From NCBI GenBank assembly GCA_022760475.1, contig JALEFZ010000020.1:213003-277002 (forward strand): a stretch of 64,000 nucleotides of DNA, given 5' to 3'. The position numbers and the translations under genes are program-made. The notes below the pieces were generated by a model. That model was not told the origin of the DNA. It made no database searches and saw only the letters and a list, made by a program, of their open reading frames with translations. This DNA comes from Bacteroidia bacterium (GTDB lineage Bacteria; Bacteroidota; Bacteroidia; J057). Below are positions 8,741 through 17,446 of this stretch, in pieces; within the stretch, counting starts at the first letter, position 1, and every line of letters starts with the position of its first letter.

Positions 8741-10987
8741 ATGCAGATAAAAATAATTCTAGCCCTATTGTTAGGGCTAGGGCTCCAGTATACATTTGGG
8801 CAAAACCTTATTTCTCTAAGTGGCAGAATTTCGGGTATCACCAATGAAAGTGAGCAGACCATTTCAGGCCTCAACGGGGCGAGTATTCTTGCTATGCCAG
8901 GAAAAAGTGGTGCCATTAGCAATGAAAAAGGAAAATTTTCCTTCAAGGCCCCAGACTTCGCCCAATACCTGATTGTGTCCTATCCAGGTTATCAAACAGA
9001 TAGCCTTGCCATTAATGGCATGCGAGAATTTGAAATCCTCCTAAAAAAGGACTTTGCCGCTGACTCCGTCATCATCGAAGCCAATAATTCAGGCTCCTCT
9101 ATTGATCCATTTAAAACTCAACTGAGCGAAGTCTTGAATCAAAAGGAGCTTCTAAAAGCAGCCTGCTGTAACCTGGGTGAGAGCTTTGAAACCAACGCCT
9201 CTGTCGACGTACAGTTTGATGATGCCCTGACAGGAAGCAAACAAATCCAATTGCTGGGATTGGCAGGGCCTTATTCGCAGATCAGTATTGAATCCATGCC
9301 CGGCATCAGGGGAATTGCCAGTCGAATCGGACTAGACCTCATCCCTGGCCCCTGGATCTCAAGTATTCAAATATCAAGGGGAGCAGGATCCGTGGTAAAT
9401 GGCTACGAAGGATTTGTAGGTCAGATCAATGTGGAGTGGGAAAAACCTCAGACGGGCAAAAAGCTATTTGTTAATGGCTATGGAAACCTATTAGGAAGGT
9501 CTGAGCTTAATGTTAATAGTTCCCAAATGATTAACAACAAAATAGGAACAACTTTTTTGCTTCATGGCAACCTCCGACCTTCTCAAATAGATCGTAACGG
9601 AGATAATTTCCTTGATGTCCCGCGATCACGGCAAATAAACCTTGCCAACAGGTGGTATTTCAGCAATGAAAGAAATCTTCAGGCTCAGTTGGGTTTGCAA
9701 ATCGTGGAAGACCAAAAAGAAATAGGACAAATCACTGGTCCCATCCAAGGGGCATTCAATACATCACAAAGGAGGTATTGGATGAAAGTTGGATGGGTAA
9801 ATCCCCAAAGAGCTGGGGAGAGTCTGGGTTTTCAGGCACTATACCTTGACCATAGGCAGGAAAATCAAATGAGTGGACTCCCCTCATGGGAAGGTGGCTT
9901 CAATGCCAGACAGCAGTCCTCATATGCCAACCTCATTTATCAAAATTACATCTTCAATCCCAATCATAGGATCAGGCTGGGAGGAAATCTGCAATTTGAT
10001 CAGATAGAGGAATTTGTCCCACAGATATCAACCCAGTTCTCTTTTAATGAATGGGTACCGGGGATTTTTGGAGAATATACCTATCGCTACAAAGAATCCC
10101 TCCGAATAATTGCCGGCCTGAGGGGAGATTTCCATAATATTTGGGGCTTTTTCCTGACTCCAAGGCTACATTTTCTCTACAAACCCGACCAGAAAACCAG
10201 CATCAGGATTTCGGGAGGGCGAGGACAACGGACTGCCAATGTTTTCGCTGAAAACCTGAGTAGATTGATCAGCCAGCGGGAGTTGAGGACTCAGAATGAT
10301 AGCCGTTATACCGGCCTGGCTTACAACTTTTCTCCAGAAGTGGGCTGGAACATGGGGTTCAATCTCAGCCGGGACCTGAAGATCAATTATCGCCCAATGC
10401 AAGTAAGGGCCGAATACTTCCTTACAATTTTTAGCCAATTGAACGTAGTGGACATGGAAAATCCCAGATTCCTGGATATCTATCCCCTTGAGGGAGAGGC
10501 CGTAGCCCATAGCCTACTCACAGAGGTTAAATTGGAACTACACAGACGCCTTGAAATCAAGGGCGCATATAAATTCCAAAGAAATATCATCGACTATAAA
10601 AGTGGAAGTCTGGATCGCCCATTTCTCCCCAGGCACCGGGCTTATCTCAATGGTTCTTTCAGCAGCAGAAGCAAATGGACATTTGACTTTACTGGCCAAT
10701 TTATAGGAAGTCAGCGCATTCCATTTACGGACAGCAATCCTGTAGAATTTCAACTGGCCAGTTCAAGTCCAGCCTACTTTATGCTTCATGCTCAAATCAG
10801 CAAAACAATTGGCAAAAAGTGGTTCGTCTACCTGGGGGGAGATAACCTCCTGAATTTCAGGCAAAGTTATCCGATCCTCGATCCCAATGGAGACTTTAGC
10901 TTCTTTGATGCAAGTCTTGTATGGGGACCCATAGTAGGAAGAATGGTATACGCAGGCTTCAGATTCAGCATTGACCAGAAAGAATAA
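8741..10987 (+). CDS. TonB-dependent outer-membrane receptor
   Basis: The 748-residue protein has a signal peptide (1-21), a CarboxypepD_reg-like Ig-fold domain (about 25-105, with the typical SNEKGKFSFKAP segment), a plug domain (about 125-235, including GIRGIASRIGLD and SIQISRGAGSVVNGYEG) and a 22-strand barrel to the C-terminal aromatic strand. Energy-driven uptake across the outer membrane is its family role. A CC pair (KAACCNLGESFETN) just before the plug is found in receptors that sit beside HMA/HYC_CC_PP genes, so the cargo is probably a metal such as copper (inference from context). No SusD partner is present. Confidence 0.9.
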   Translation: MQIKIILALLLGLGLQYTFGQNLISLSGRISGITNESEQTISGLNGASILAMPGKSGAISNEKGKFSFKAPDFAQYLIVSYPGYQTDSLAINGMREFEILLKKDFAADSVIIEANNSGSSIDPFKTQLSEVLNQKELLKAACCNLGESFETNASVDVQFDDALTGSKQIQLLGLAGPYSQISIESMPGIRGIASRIGLDLIPGPWISSIQISRGAGSVVNGYEGFVGQINVEWEKPQTGKKLFVNGYGNLLGRSELNVNSSQMINNKIGTTFLLHGNLRPSQIDRNGDNFLDVPRSRQINLANRWYFSNERNLQAQLGLQIVEDQKEIGQITGPIQGAFNTSQRRYWMKVGWVNPQRAGESLGFQALYLDHRQENQMSGLPSWEGGFNARQQSSYANLIYQNYIFNPNHRIRLGGNLQFDQIEEFVPQISTQFSFNEWVPGIFGEYTYRYKESLRIIAGLRGDFHNIWGFFLTPRLHFLYKPDQKTSIRISGGRGQRTANVFAENLSRLISQRELRTQNDSRYTGLAYNFSPEVGWNMGFNLSRDLKINYRPMQVRAEYFLTIFSQLNVVDMENPRFLDIYPLEGEAVAHSLLTEVKLELHRRLEIKGAYKFQRNIIDYKSGSLDRPFLPRHRAYLNGSFSSRSKWTFDFTGQFIGSQRIPFTDSNPVEFQLASSSPAYFMLHAQISKTIGKKWFVYLGGDNLLNFRQSYPILDPNGDFSFFDASLVWGPIVGRMVYAGFRFSIDQKE

Positions 10988-11062
10988 AAAAAATAGCAAT
11001 TGCCATTTTTATTGGAAATAATAGTTCTATTAACTTGTTTATGGATTTAAATACCAAAAATT

Positions 11063-11419
11063 ATGGCATATGACTTACAGTTGGCTGATCGAATTCGCCA
11101 AAACCTAAAAGAGAGAGCTGTTATTTTTTCAGAGAAGTTGATGTTTGGGGGAATTTGCTTCATGGTAGATGGCAAAATGTGTCTGGGAGTTGTAAAGGAA
11201 GACCTCATGGCAAGAATTGGAGAAGAAACCTACCCGGAGGCCATCAAGATGAAGGGTGCCAGAGACATGGATTTCACCAAAAGGCCCATGAAGGGCTATG
11301 CCTTTGTTTCACCTGAAGGAGTAGACATGGATAGTGACTTGGAAGCCTGGATTCAAATGTGCCTGGACTTCAATCCCAAGGCGAAAGCCAGCAAAAAGAA
11401 AAAAGCAGATAAGGCATAA
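11063..11419 (+). CDS. TfoX N-terminal domain protein
   Basis: The 118-residue cytoplasmic protein matches the TfoX/Sxy N-terminal domain: the MFGGICFMVDGKMCLGV strand-turn-strand and the KGYAFVSPEG segment are characteristic. It lacks the C-terminal TfoX domain used in competence regulation and ends in a Lys-rich tail. Such single-domain proteins are common outside competent bacteria and their function is unclear. A bidirectional terminator separates it from the convergent mutS. Confidence 0.85.
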   Translation: MAYDLQLADRIRQNLKERAVIFSEKLMFGGICFMVDGKMCLGVVKEDLMARIGEETYPEAIKMKGARDMDFTKRPMKGYAFVSPEGVDMDSDLEAWIQMCLDFNPKAKASKKKKADKA

Positions 11420-11435
11420 GGCTTTATCTGCTTTT
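11401..11435. terminator. Bidirectional terminator between TfoX-like gene and mutS
   Basis: The 12-bp perfect stem AAAAGCAGATAA/TTATCTGCTTTT with an 11-nt loop has A/T ends that supply a T run on either strand. The left arm overlaps the last codons of the TfoX-like gene. Confidence 0.88.
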
Positions 11436-11454
11436 CATTGAGGCATCATCATTA

Positions 11455-14157
11455 TCAGGCGGCCCCATTGCCATTGGGAGCAGGTTCTTCTACCAAGGCA
11501 GATTTTATCTCTTGCAGTTTCAGCAAGGCTTCAACAGGTGTCATCCTATCTATATCCAATCCTGAAAGAATATTTCTAATTTTGAGGGTATCAGCATCTT
11601 TGAGTTCAAACATATTCAATTGAACCGTAGGCTTATTTGAGAATTTCACCCCTTTTGCAGCCTTTTTATCTGAAACCCTCGCCTTTTCAAAATGCTTTAG
11701 CAATTGATTGGCTCTTTTGACCAGGTCTTTAGGCATACCTGCCATGGCAGCCACATTGATCCCAAAAGAATGCTCAGAACCACCGGGCTTCAGGGTTCGC
11801 AAAAACAGAATTTGGCCATCTACCTCTTTCACTGAGACATTGTAGTTTTTGACACGTTCCAGACGGCTTTCCAGTTCGTTGAGTTCGTGGTAGTGGGTAG
11901 CAAACAGGGTTTTTGCACGTACATTGGGGGTCTCATGAATGTACTCGACCAATGCCCATGCAATGGAGACTCCATCATAGGTGCTGGTCCCTCGACCGAT
12001 TTCATCCAGAAGGATCAAAGATTTTTCGGTCGCATTGTTCACAATTTGTGCCGTCTCATTCATTTCTACCATGAAGGTAGACTCTCCTGAGGATATATTG
12101 TCTGAAGCACCTACCCGGGTGAATATTTTATCGACAATTCCTACACGAGCTTCTTTCGCAGGCACATAACATCCCATTTGAGCCATTAGGGCGATGAGGG
12201 CGGTTTGCCTGAGCAAGGCTGATTTACCAGCCATATTTGGCCCAGTAATGATGATGACTTGTTGATCTTCCTTATCCAGGTAGATGTCATTGGGGATATA
12301 AGGAGCCTCTGGGGGAAGCGCTGTTTCAATCACTGGATGCCTCCCCTGATTGATGTGTAAGACATCTGAGCCATCCACTTGTGGCTTGGAGTAGTTCCTG
12401 TATTGTGCTACCCTGGCGAAGCCCAGCATCATGTCTAGTTCCGCTAGCAATTTTGCATTTTGCTGATAGCAATTCAGGTGGTTTTGGAGTAAGCCGATGA
12501 AGTGCTGGTAAATTTCGTATTCAAGTGAAAGGATATGTTCCTCTGCATTGAGAATCTTTTCTTCATAACCTTTCAACTCTTCCGTGATATACCTCTCGGC
12601 ATTGGTGAGGGTCTGCTTTCTGATCCACTCTTGCGGCACCTTATCTTTGTGGGCATGGGTTACTTCCAGGTAATAACCGAATACTTTATTGAATCCCACC
12701 TTCAAGGAGGAAATCCCAGTACGCTCGATTTCTCTTCTTTGCATAGCCAGAAGAAGGCCCCTGGAATTGCTCTTAATCTCTCTCAGCTCATCCAATTGTT
12801 CGGAAACTCCGTCCCTAATGACCTTCCCATCGCTGATAGAACTACTTACCTCATCGAGTAAATAGGTCTGCAGCACTTCAAGTGCAGGGCCTGGATCTAC
12901 AAACTGTGCCCCATGCTTGCTCAGCGCCTGGGAACCGAAGGTATCCAGGATTTGGCAAATGGGTGCAATCCTTGCCAGAGAGTCCCTAAGCACGACAGCT
13001 TCTTTCGGGGAAACCCTGGCAGTGGCGACCTTGGAAGCCAGCCTCTCCAGGTCTCCCATACATTTGAAATGCCCTGAAAGCTCCTCTAGCTGGAAAGGTT
13101 TATCCAGGAATGTCTCCACAATATCTAAACGCTGTTTGATTTGCTGGAGATCTTTGAGGGGCAGCAAGATTGCCCGCCTCAGCATCCTGGCTCCCATACT
13201 GGTCAATGTGTGATCAATGACATCCACCAATGCTTTTCCATCATGGTGCAAGGGTTGTAACAATTCAAGGTTACGGACGGTGAAGGGGTCCAGCCAAACA
13301 AACTCAGAATCATCAAAGCGGTAAATGCGATTGATGTGTCCAAGATTCTTTTGGTGAGAATCATTGAGGTAATGAATGATGGCCCCAGCTGCAATGATTC
13401 CATTTTCCTCCTCTTCCACCCCAAAACCCTTGAGTGAACTGGTCTGGAACAAGCCCTGGAGCTTTTCTCTGGCATAATCTGCCTGGAAGACCCAATCCTC
13501 AAGCCTGGAAAGGTAAAATTTATCACCAAAGGTCTCAGTAAACTTCCTCATGTCCTTGCGAGGCACAATTACCTCTGAAGGTTGGAGGGTATGGATGATC
13601 TTCTCGATATCAGCATATGAGCCAGAGAGGCAAAAAAAGTCTCCGGTTGAAACTTCAATAAAGGAAGTAGCAACTTCTCTGCTATTGGGAAAATGCACAG
13701 AAGCCAGGTAATTGTTTTTATTTGCCTCGAGTACTTTGTCATTCAGGGTAATTCCAGGAGAAACCAATTCTGTTACCCCTCTCTTAACGATCCCTTTGGC
13801 TTGCTTTGGGTCTTCTAATTGATCACAAACGGCAACCCTTCGCCCTGCTCGCACCAACTTGGGAAGGTAGGTATCAAGGGCATGATGTGGGAATCCTGCC
13901 AACTCTGTATCAGCAGAACCATTGTTCCTATGAGTCAGAACAATCCCCAGGATTTTGGCCACCTCTACTGCATCCTTACCAAAAGTCTCGTAGAAATCCC
14001 CCACCCTAAACAGCAGAACTGTTCCGGGATATTGCGCTTTGATGGCATAATACTGCTTCATCAAAGGGGTTTCCTTCTTCTTCTTTAGCTTGCTTTTCGT
14101 ACCGTCTTTTCTGGGTCTGGCCAAAATATTTTCTTTTAACATTAAGGGGAAATACAA
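11455..14157 (-). CDS. mutS: DNA mismatch repair protein MutS
   Basis: MutS recognises base mismatches and small loops and starts methyl-independent or methyl-directed repair with MutL. The 900-residue protein carries the mismatch-binding domain with the Phe-x-Glu motif (FRVGDFYETFG, about residue 55), connector, core and clamp domains, and a C-terminal ABC ATPase with Walker A GPNMAGKS, the DEIGRGTSTYDG Walker B region and the TLFATHYHEL switch. The initiator could also be the Met six codons in (MLKEN). A short Gly/Pro/Ala tail follows the last helix. It is monocistronic. Confidence 0.97.
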   Translation of the reverse strand: MYFPLMLKENILARPRKDGTKSKLKKKKETPLMKQYYAIKAQYPGTVLLFRVGDFYETFGKDAVEVAKILGIVLTHRNNGSADTELAGFPHHALDTYLPKLVRAGRRVAVCDQLEDPKQAKGIVKRGVTELVSPGITLNDKVLEANKNNYLASVHFPNSREVATSFIEVSTGDFFCLSGSYADIEKIIHTLQPSEVIVPRKDMRKFTETFGDKFYLSRLEDWVFQADYAREKLQGLFQTSSLKGFGVEEEENGIIAAGAIIHYLNDSHQKNLGHINRIYRFDDSEFVWLDPFTVRNLELLQPLHHDGKALVDVIDHTLTSMGARMLRRAILLPLKDLQQIKQRLDIVETFLDKPFQLEELSGHFKCMGDLERLASKVATARVSPKEAVVLRDSLARIAPICQILDTFGSQALSKHGAQFVDPGPALEVLQTYLLDEVSSSISDGKVIRDGVSEQLDELREIKSNSRGLLLAMQRREIERTGISSLKVGFNKVFGYYLEVTHAHKDKVPQEWIRKQTLTNAERYITEELKGYEEKILNAEEHILSLEYEIYQHFIGLLQNHLNCYQQNAKLLAELDMMLGFARVAQYRNYSKPQVDGSDVLHINQGRHPVIETALPPEAPYIPNDIYLDKEDQQVIIITGPNMAGKSALLRQTALIALMAQMGCYVPAKEARVGIVDKIFTRVGASDNISSGESTFMVEMNETAQIVNNATEKSLILLDEIGRGTSTYDGVSIAWALVEYIHETPNVRAKTLFATHYHELNELESRLERVKNYNVSVKEVDGQILFLRTLKPGGSEHSFGINVAAMAGMPKDLVKRANQLLKHFEKARVSDKKAAKGVKFSNKPTVQLNMFELKDADTLKIRNILSGLDIDRMTPVEALLKLQEIKSALVEEPAPNGNGAA

Positions 14158-14280
14158 TTTAGCCAGAATAAGGAGGACTCAGAACTCCGATTGTCCACAA
14201 GTGTGGGAAATTAAATTCCACAAACTTGACTGCTTGTCAATTGATATCTTGTATTTCCATTCACCTCCAACTACACCTTT

Positions 14281-14748
14281 ATGATTCGATTTTTAGTACT
14301 CCTCCTAGCGGCTCTTACCAATATTGGCATTGCTCAAAATAATTCTGTCCACGGACACGACTTTGATTTCTGGTTGGGCAAATGGGATGTTTTCAAATTT
14401 AATACAGATACACTGGTAGGCAAAAGCCATATTGAAAGCATCATTGATTCAGTTGCCTTGCTGGAGAATTATCATTCTGTCAAAAGTACCTTCAAAGGAA
14501 AAAGCATCAACAAATACGACAAGGCGCTGGGTGTATGGGATCAATTTTGGGTTGACAATTCGGGTTTAACCCTTCGAATCCAGGGAAATCTCACAGAAGG
14601 AGCCATGGTCATGGGCAATGAAAACAATAAAATCACATGGAAACCTCTGGCTGGAGACCGAGTACGGCAGACTTGGGAAATCAAGAACCAGAAAGATGGT
14701 AAGTGGAAAACTGTTTTCGATGGAGAATACAGGAGAAGAAAAGAGTAA
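14281..14748 (+). CDS. DUF1579-like exported protein
   Basis: The 155-residue protein has a signal peptide (1-19, ending GIAQ) and begins its mature part with the HDFDFWLGKWDVF motif typical of DUF1579-like lipocalin-fold proteins. Later Trp-rich strands (GVWDQFWVDN, ITWKPLAGDRVRQTWE) fit the same fold. It is probably periplasmic; its ligand is unknown. The gene is divergent from mutS and lies 105 bp before bshA. Confidence 0.72.
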   Translation: MIRFLVLLLAALTNIGIAQNNSVHGHDFDFWLGKWDVFKFNTDTLVGKSHIESIIDSVALLENYHSVKSTFKGKSINKYDKALGVWDQFWVDNSGLTLRIQGNLTEGAMVMGNENNKITWKPLAGDRVRQTWEIKNQKDGKWKTVFDGEYRRRKE

Positions 14749-14807
14749 AAGCTGTATTCTTCGTGACAAAATAAACTGAAAGCTATGCAGACTGAAAAAC
14801 AAAAAAC

Positions 14808-14815
14808 TATTTTTG
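14808..14815 (+). promoter_or_regulatory. Candidate -7 box upstream of bshA
   Basis: TATTTTTG fits TAnnTTTG and lies 38 bp before the bshA ATG, giving a short leader. No convincing -33 TTTG is visible. Confidence 0.4.
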
Positions 14816-14853
14816 TTCGATGACGTTCTTGATTACAGACTTAATACCACAAA

Positions 14854-15993
14854 ATGAAAATTGGCGTAGTTTGCTATCCCACGTATGGGGGTAGTGGTGT
14901 TGTTGCTACAGAGTTGGGAAAAGCCCTTGCTCAACGTGGCCATCAGATTCACTTCATCACTTACAACCGCCCCATTCGCCTCTCCCTTTTTTCCGAGAAT
15001 ATTTTTTTCCACCAGGTTCAAACAAAGGATTATCCCTTATTTGAATTTATACCTTATGAATCTGCATTGGCATCGACCATGGTAGATGTAGCCAGGTACC
15101 ACAACCTCGACCTCTTCCATGTTCACTATGCCATTCCACATGCTTCTGTGGCTTACCTCGCCAAGCAAATCCTTAAGGAGTATGACCTGGATGTTCCAGT
15201 TATTACCACCCTTCATGGTACCGATATTACACTTGTAGGGAAAAACCAGTCCTACGAGCCTGTGGTAAGTTTTTCTGTTGACCAAAGCGAAGGTGTTACG
15301 GCTGTATCTAATTTCCTGAAAGAAGCGACTTATGAAAACTTCTCTGTCAGAAATGACATCAAGGTGATTTACAATTTTATTGATGAGTCCAGGTTTCAGC
15401 GAACGAATAAAGATCACTTCCGCAAGATGGTAACCCCTCAAAATGAAAAAATCCTCATTCACACCTCCAACTTCAGAAAAGTGAAAAGGGTACTGGACGT
15501 GATGAAGATATTTGAAATCGTAAGGAAGGAAGTGCCATCTAAATTGCTGATGGTAGGAGACGGTCCTGATCGATCCAAGGCAGAAGAATATTGCCGTGAG
15601 CGGGGATTTTGCTCGGATGTGAGCTTCCTGGGAAGTCAAAACTCAGTAGAAGAGATTTACTCAATCGGAGATTTGTTTCTCCTTCCCTCTGCCAGCGAAT
15701 CATTCGGTTTGGCAGCTCTCGAGGCCATGGCCTGTAAGGTACCAGTAATTGCCTCAAATACAGGAGGTCTACCAGAACTGGTACTGGATGGTAGTACTGG
15801 TTTTACAAGTGATGTGGGTAAGGTTGAAAAAATGGCTGCTGATGCCATCCACATCCTTGAGGATGACAAGCGCTGGAAAGAGTTTTCAGATAATGCCTAT
15901 GCCCATTCACAAAATTTCTCCTTGAAAACCATTGTTCCCCAGTATGAGAAGTTTTATGAAGAAGTCATTGGCACACTTTCTTCTGTTTCATAG
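14854..15993 (+). CDS. bshA: N-acetyl-alpha-D-glucosaminyl L-malate synthase
   Basis: BshA joins UDP-GlcNAc and L-malate, the first step of bacillithiol synthesis. The 379-residue GT4 (GT-B fold) protein opens with the BshA-specific [21 protein letters not shown] and has HGTDIT (about residues 122-127), SNFRKVKR and the donor-site [17 protein letters not shown] with the E-x7-E motif. The length is normal. bshB and bshC are not in the window, as is usual when the pathway genes are scattered. It implies that the organism uses bacillithiol as its low-molecular-weight thiol. Confidence 0.95.
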   Translation: MKIGVVCYPTYGGSGVVATELGKALAQRGHQIHFITYNRPIRLSLFSENIFFHQVQTKDYPLFEFIPYESALASTMVDVARYHNLDLFHVHYAIPHASVAYLAKQILKEYDLDVPVITTLHGTDITLVGKNQSYEPVVSFSVDQSEGVTAVSNFLKEATYENFSVRNDIKVIYNFIDESRFQRTNKDHFRKMVTPQNEKILIHTSNFRKVKRVLDVMKIFEIVRKEVPSKLLMVGDGPDRSKAEEYCRERGFCSDVSFLGSQNSVEEIYSIGDLFLLPSASESFGLAALEAMACKVPVIASNTGGLPELVLDGSTGFTSDVGKVEKMAADAIHILEDDKRWKEFSDNAYAHSQNFSLKTIVPQYEKFYEEVIGTLSSVS

Positions 15994-16027
15994 AAAGATC
16001 CAGCAATAAGAATAGAAGTCAATCGTC

Positions 16028-16035
16028 TATTTTTG
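16028..16035 (+). promoter_or_regulatory. Candidate -7 box upstream of the DUF4834 gene and ispE
   Basis: TATTTTTG fits TAnnTTTG, about 90 bp before the proposed ATG at 16124. It would drive the DUF4834-ispE pair. The -33 element is not clear. Confidence 0.35.
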
Positions 16036-16123
16036 TAACAAAACTGCTCTCCTGCGTTTGTTAAATAGGAAGGCTTTTTGCATAATAAATCAAAGGCTTT
16101 CTGTTGGAGCAAATTTTTTGGAA

Positions 16124-16408
16124 ATGATCTTACTTTGGATAATTGGTATTGTAGTCGCTATTAACATTACTTTCAGATTGTTTGGGAATCAGATCCTGAA
16201 CTTTGGACTCAAGCAAATGGTCAAAAGACTGGCCAAGCACAGTGAGGAGCAAAGTCAGGCCTACGCGAAATTCTATGCAGATGAAAGCAATAGAGAAAAC
16301 GTATTCGTGGACAGAGATGTGAAAGTATCTGCACCCAAAAGTCAGGAAAATAAAAAAATCAGTGAAGATGATATTGCGGAGGACATTGAGTTTGAAGAAT
16401 TGAAATAA
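16124..16408 (+). CDS. DUF4834 family small membrane protein
   Basis: The 94-residue product begins MILLWIIGIVVAINITFRLF, a single membrane span, followed by a basic amphipathic stretch and an acidic tail. This matches the DUF4834 family of Bacteroidota; its role is unknown. The open frame extends upstream to a TTG at 16058, but those 22 residues are not family-like and the ATG at 16124 puts the hydrophobic segment at the N-terminus, so I chose the latter. ispE follows 26 bp later on the same strand and is probably cotranscribed. Confidence 0.78.
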   Translation: MILLWIIGIVVAINITFRLFGNQILNFGLKQMVKRLAKHSEEQSQAYAKFYADESNRENVFVDRDVKVSAPKSQENKKISEDDIAEDIEFEELK

Positions 16409-16434
16409 TCATCTCCCTCGCCAAAAATAAATTA

Positions 16435-17214
16435 ATGCCTCAAAGCCTCTCCCTTAAGCCGCACGCAAAAATAAACCTCGGCTTGTTGATCAAGGGCAAA
16501 CTGCCCAATGGTTATCATCTTCTTGAAACCCTTCTTTATCCCATTAAGGATATTCAGGACAGCTTGGTTTTGGAAAAATCCCAACAAAAGGGTTGTGCTT
16601 TCGAAATCCAGGGAATCAAACTGGATGGAGATCTCAAGGACAATCTTTGTGTAAGGGCTTATTATGCTCTTGTTGAACATTTGGGCGGCTTACCAGGAGT
16701 AAAGATCTCTCTTGAGAAAAATATCCCGGCAGGAGCAGGACTTGGGGGTGGCTCTTCTGACGCTGCTTTTACCCTAAGGGGACTAAATGAACTGTTTGAA
16801 TTAGGCCTCACTCCAGACCAAATGGCTCCCATTGCAGCAAAACTGGGTGCAGACGTTCCGTTTTTCCTTTATGACAGTCCCATGTTAGCCAGTGGGATCG
16901 GAACAGACCTTAGAACCGTAAATCTGGAAGTTCCCTTCATCATCAAGGTGTATCCTCAGGGAATTCATTCATCAACAGTCGCAGCCTATAAAGCGCTGGA
17001 TTATACACAGTTTGACCATAAGCGTGAATTGTTGCCTGCCCTCCAGACAGAAATTAGCAATTGGAAAAATGTGCTGGTGAATGACCTGGAAGTACCCGTA
17101 TTTGAGATGTATCCAGAGCTAAAATCCTTCAAAAATTCCCTTTACCAAGAAGGAGCCATATATGCTGCCATGTCAGGTAGTGGTTCAGCCATGTTCGGAA
17201 TTTTCAAACATTAA
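16435..17214 (+). CDS. ispE: 4-diphosphocytidyl-2-C-methyl-D-erythritol kinase
   Basis: IspE phosphorylates CDP-methylerythritol in the non-mevalonate isoprenoid pathway. The 259-residue GHMP kinase has the N-terminal PHAKINLGLLIKG motif, the ATP-binding PAGAGLGGGSSDAAF glycine-rich loop (about residues 96-110) and the C-terminal MSGSGSAMFG motif. It is slightly short for the family but complete. It follows the DUF4834 gene at 26 bp. Confidence 0.95.
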   Translation: MPQSLSLKPHAKINLGLLIKGKLPNGYHLLETLLYPIKDIQDSLVLEKSQQKGCAFEIQGIKLDGDLKDNLCVRAYYALVEHLGGLPGVKISLEKNIPAGAGLGGGSSDAAFTLRGLNELFELGLTPDQMAPIAAKLGADVPFFLYDSPMLASGIGTDLRTVNLEVPFIIKVYPQGIHSSTVAAYKALDYTQFDHKRELLPALQTEISNWKNVLVNDLEVPVFEMYPELKSFKNSLYQEGAIYAAMSGSGSAMFGIFKH

Positions 17215-17270
17215 TTTACTTTTTACGTTCAAAGTATTAGCAGCCAGAAAACACGTAATCCTTTACCAAT

Positions 17271-17446
17271 CACCTCTTTTAACCATCCCAAAACTCAACA
17301 CAAGGAGTTATCACTAGGTCAAGGTTTGCATTACCTCTGGTTCTGTAAACAAGCCCTAAGAATTCGTTCTTTCTTCATAGAAAGGGCTCAAGCCCGTAAT
17401 ATATGATGGTTACTTAGGGGTGTCGTATTTCGCGACACCCTCTTTT
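17271..17446 (+). ncRNA. Structured RNA candidate with its own terminator (possibly 6S-like)
   Basis: The gap between ispE and the convergent kinase gene contains nested complementary segments: CACCTCT (17271) with AGGGGTG (17416, one G-U); TAACCATC (17280) with GATGGTTA (17405), 8 bp perfect; ATTAC (17330) with GTAAT (17396); AGCCC (17352) with GGGCT (17384); and TTTC/GAAA closing the tip. A GGGC-TCAA-GCCC hairpin can compete inside the central region. A strong terminator ends it. A long rod closed at both ends with an open middle is the general look of 6S RNA, but the 5' strand has extra sequence (own 5-bp hairpin at 17292-17309). Family assignment is inference; no clear promoter was found. 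Confidence 0.42.
17418..17446 (+). terminator. Rho-independent terminator
   Basis: GGGTGTCG-tatttcg-CGACACCC is an 8-bp perfect stem followed by TCTTTT. It lies 203 bp after the ispE stop and overlaps the stop end of the convergent sensor kinase gene by two bases. It may end a separate RNA, not ispE itself. Confidence 0.8.

Noticed and set aside
11887..14088. Several long plus-strand frames inside mutS
   Set aside because: They are shadows of the mutS coding sequence; none has family features.
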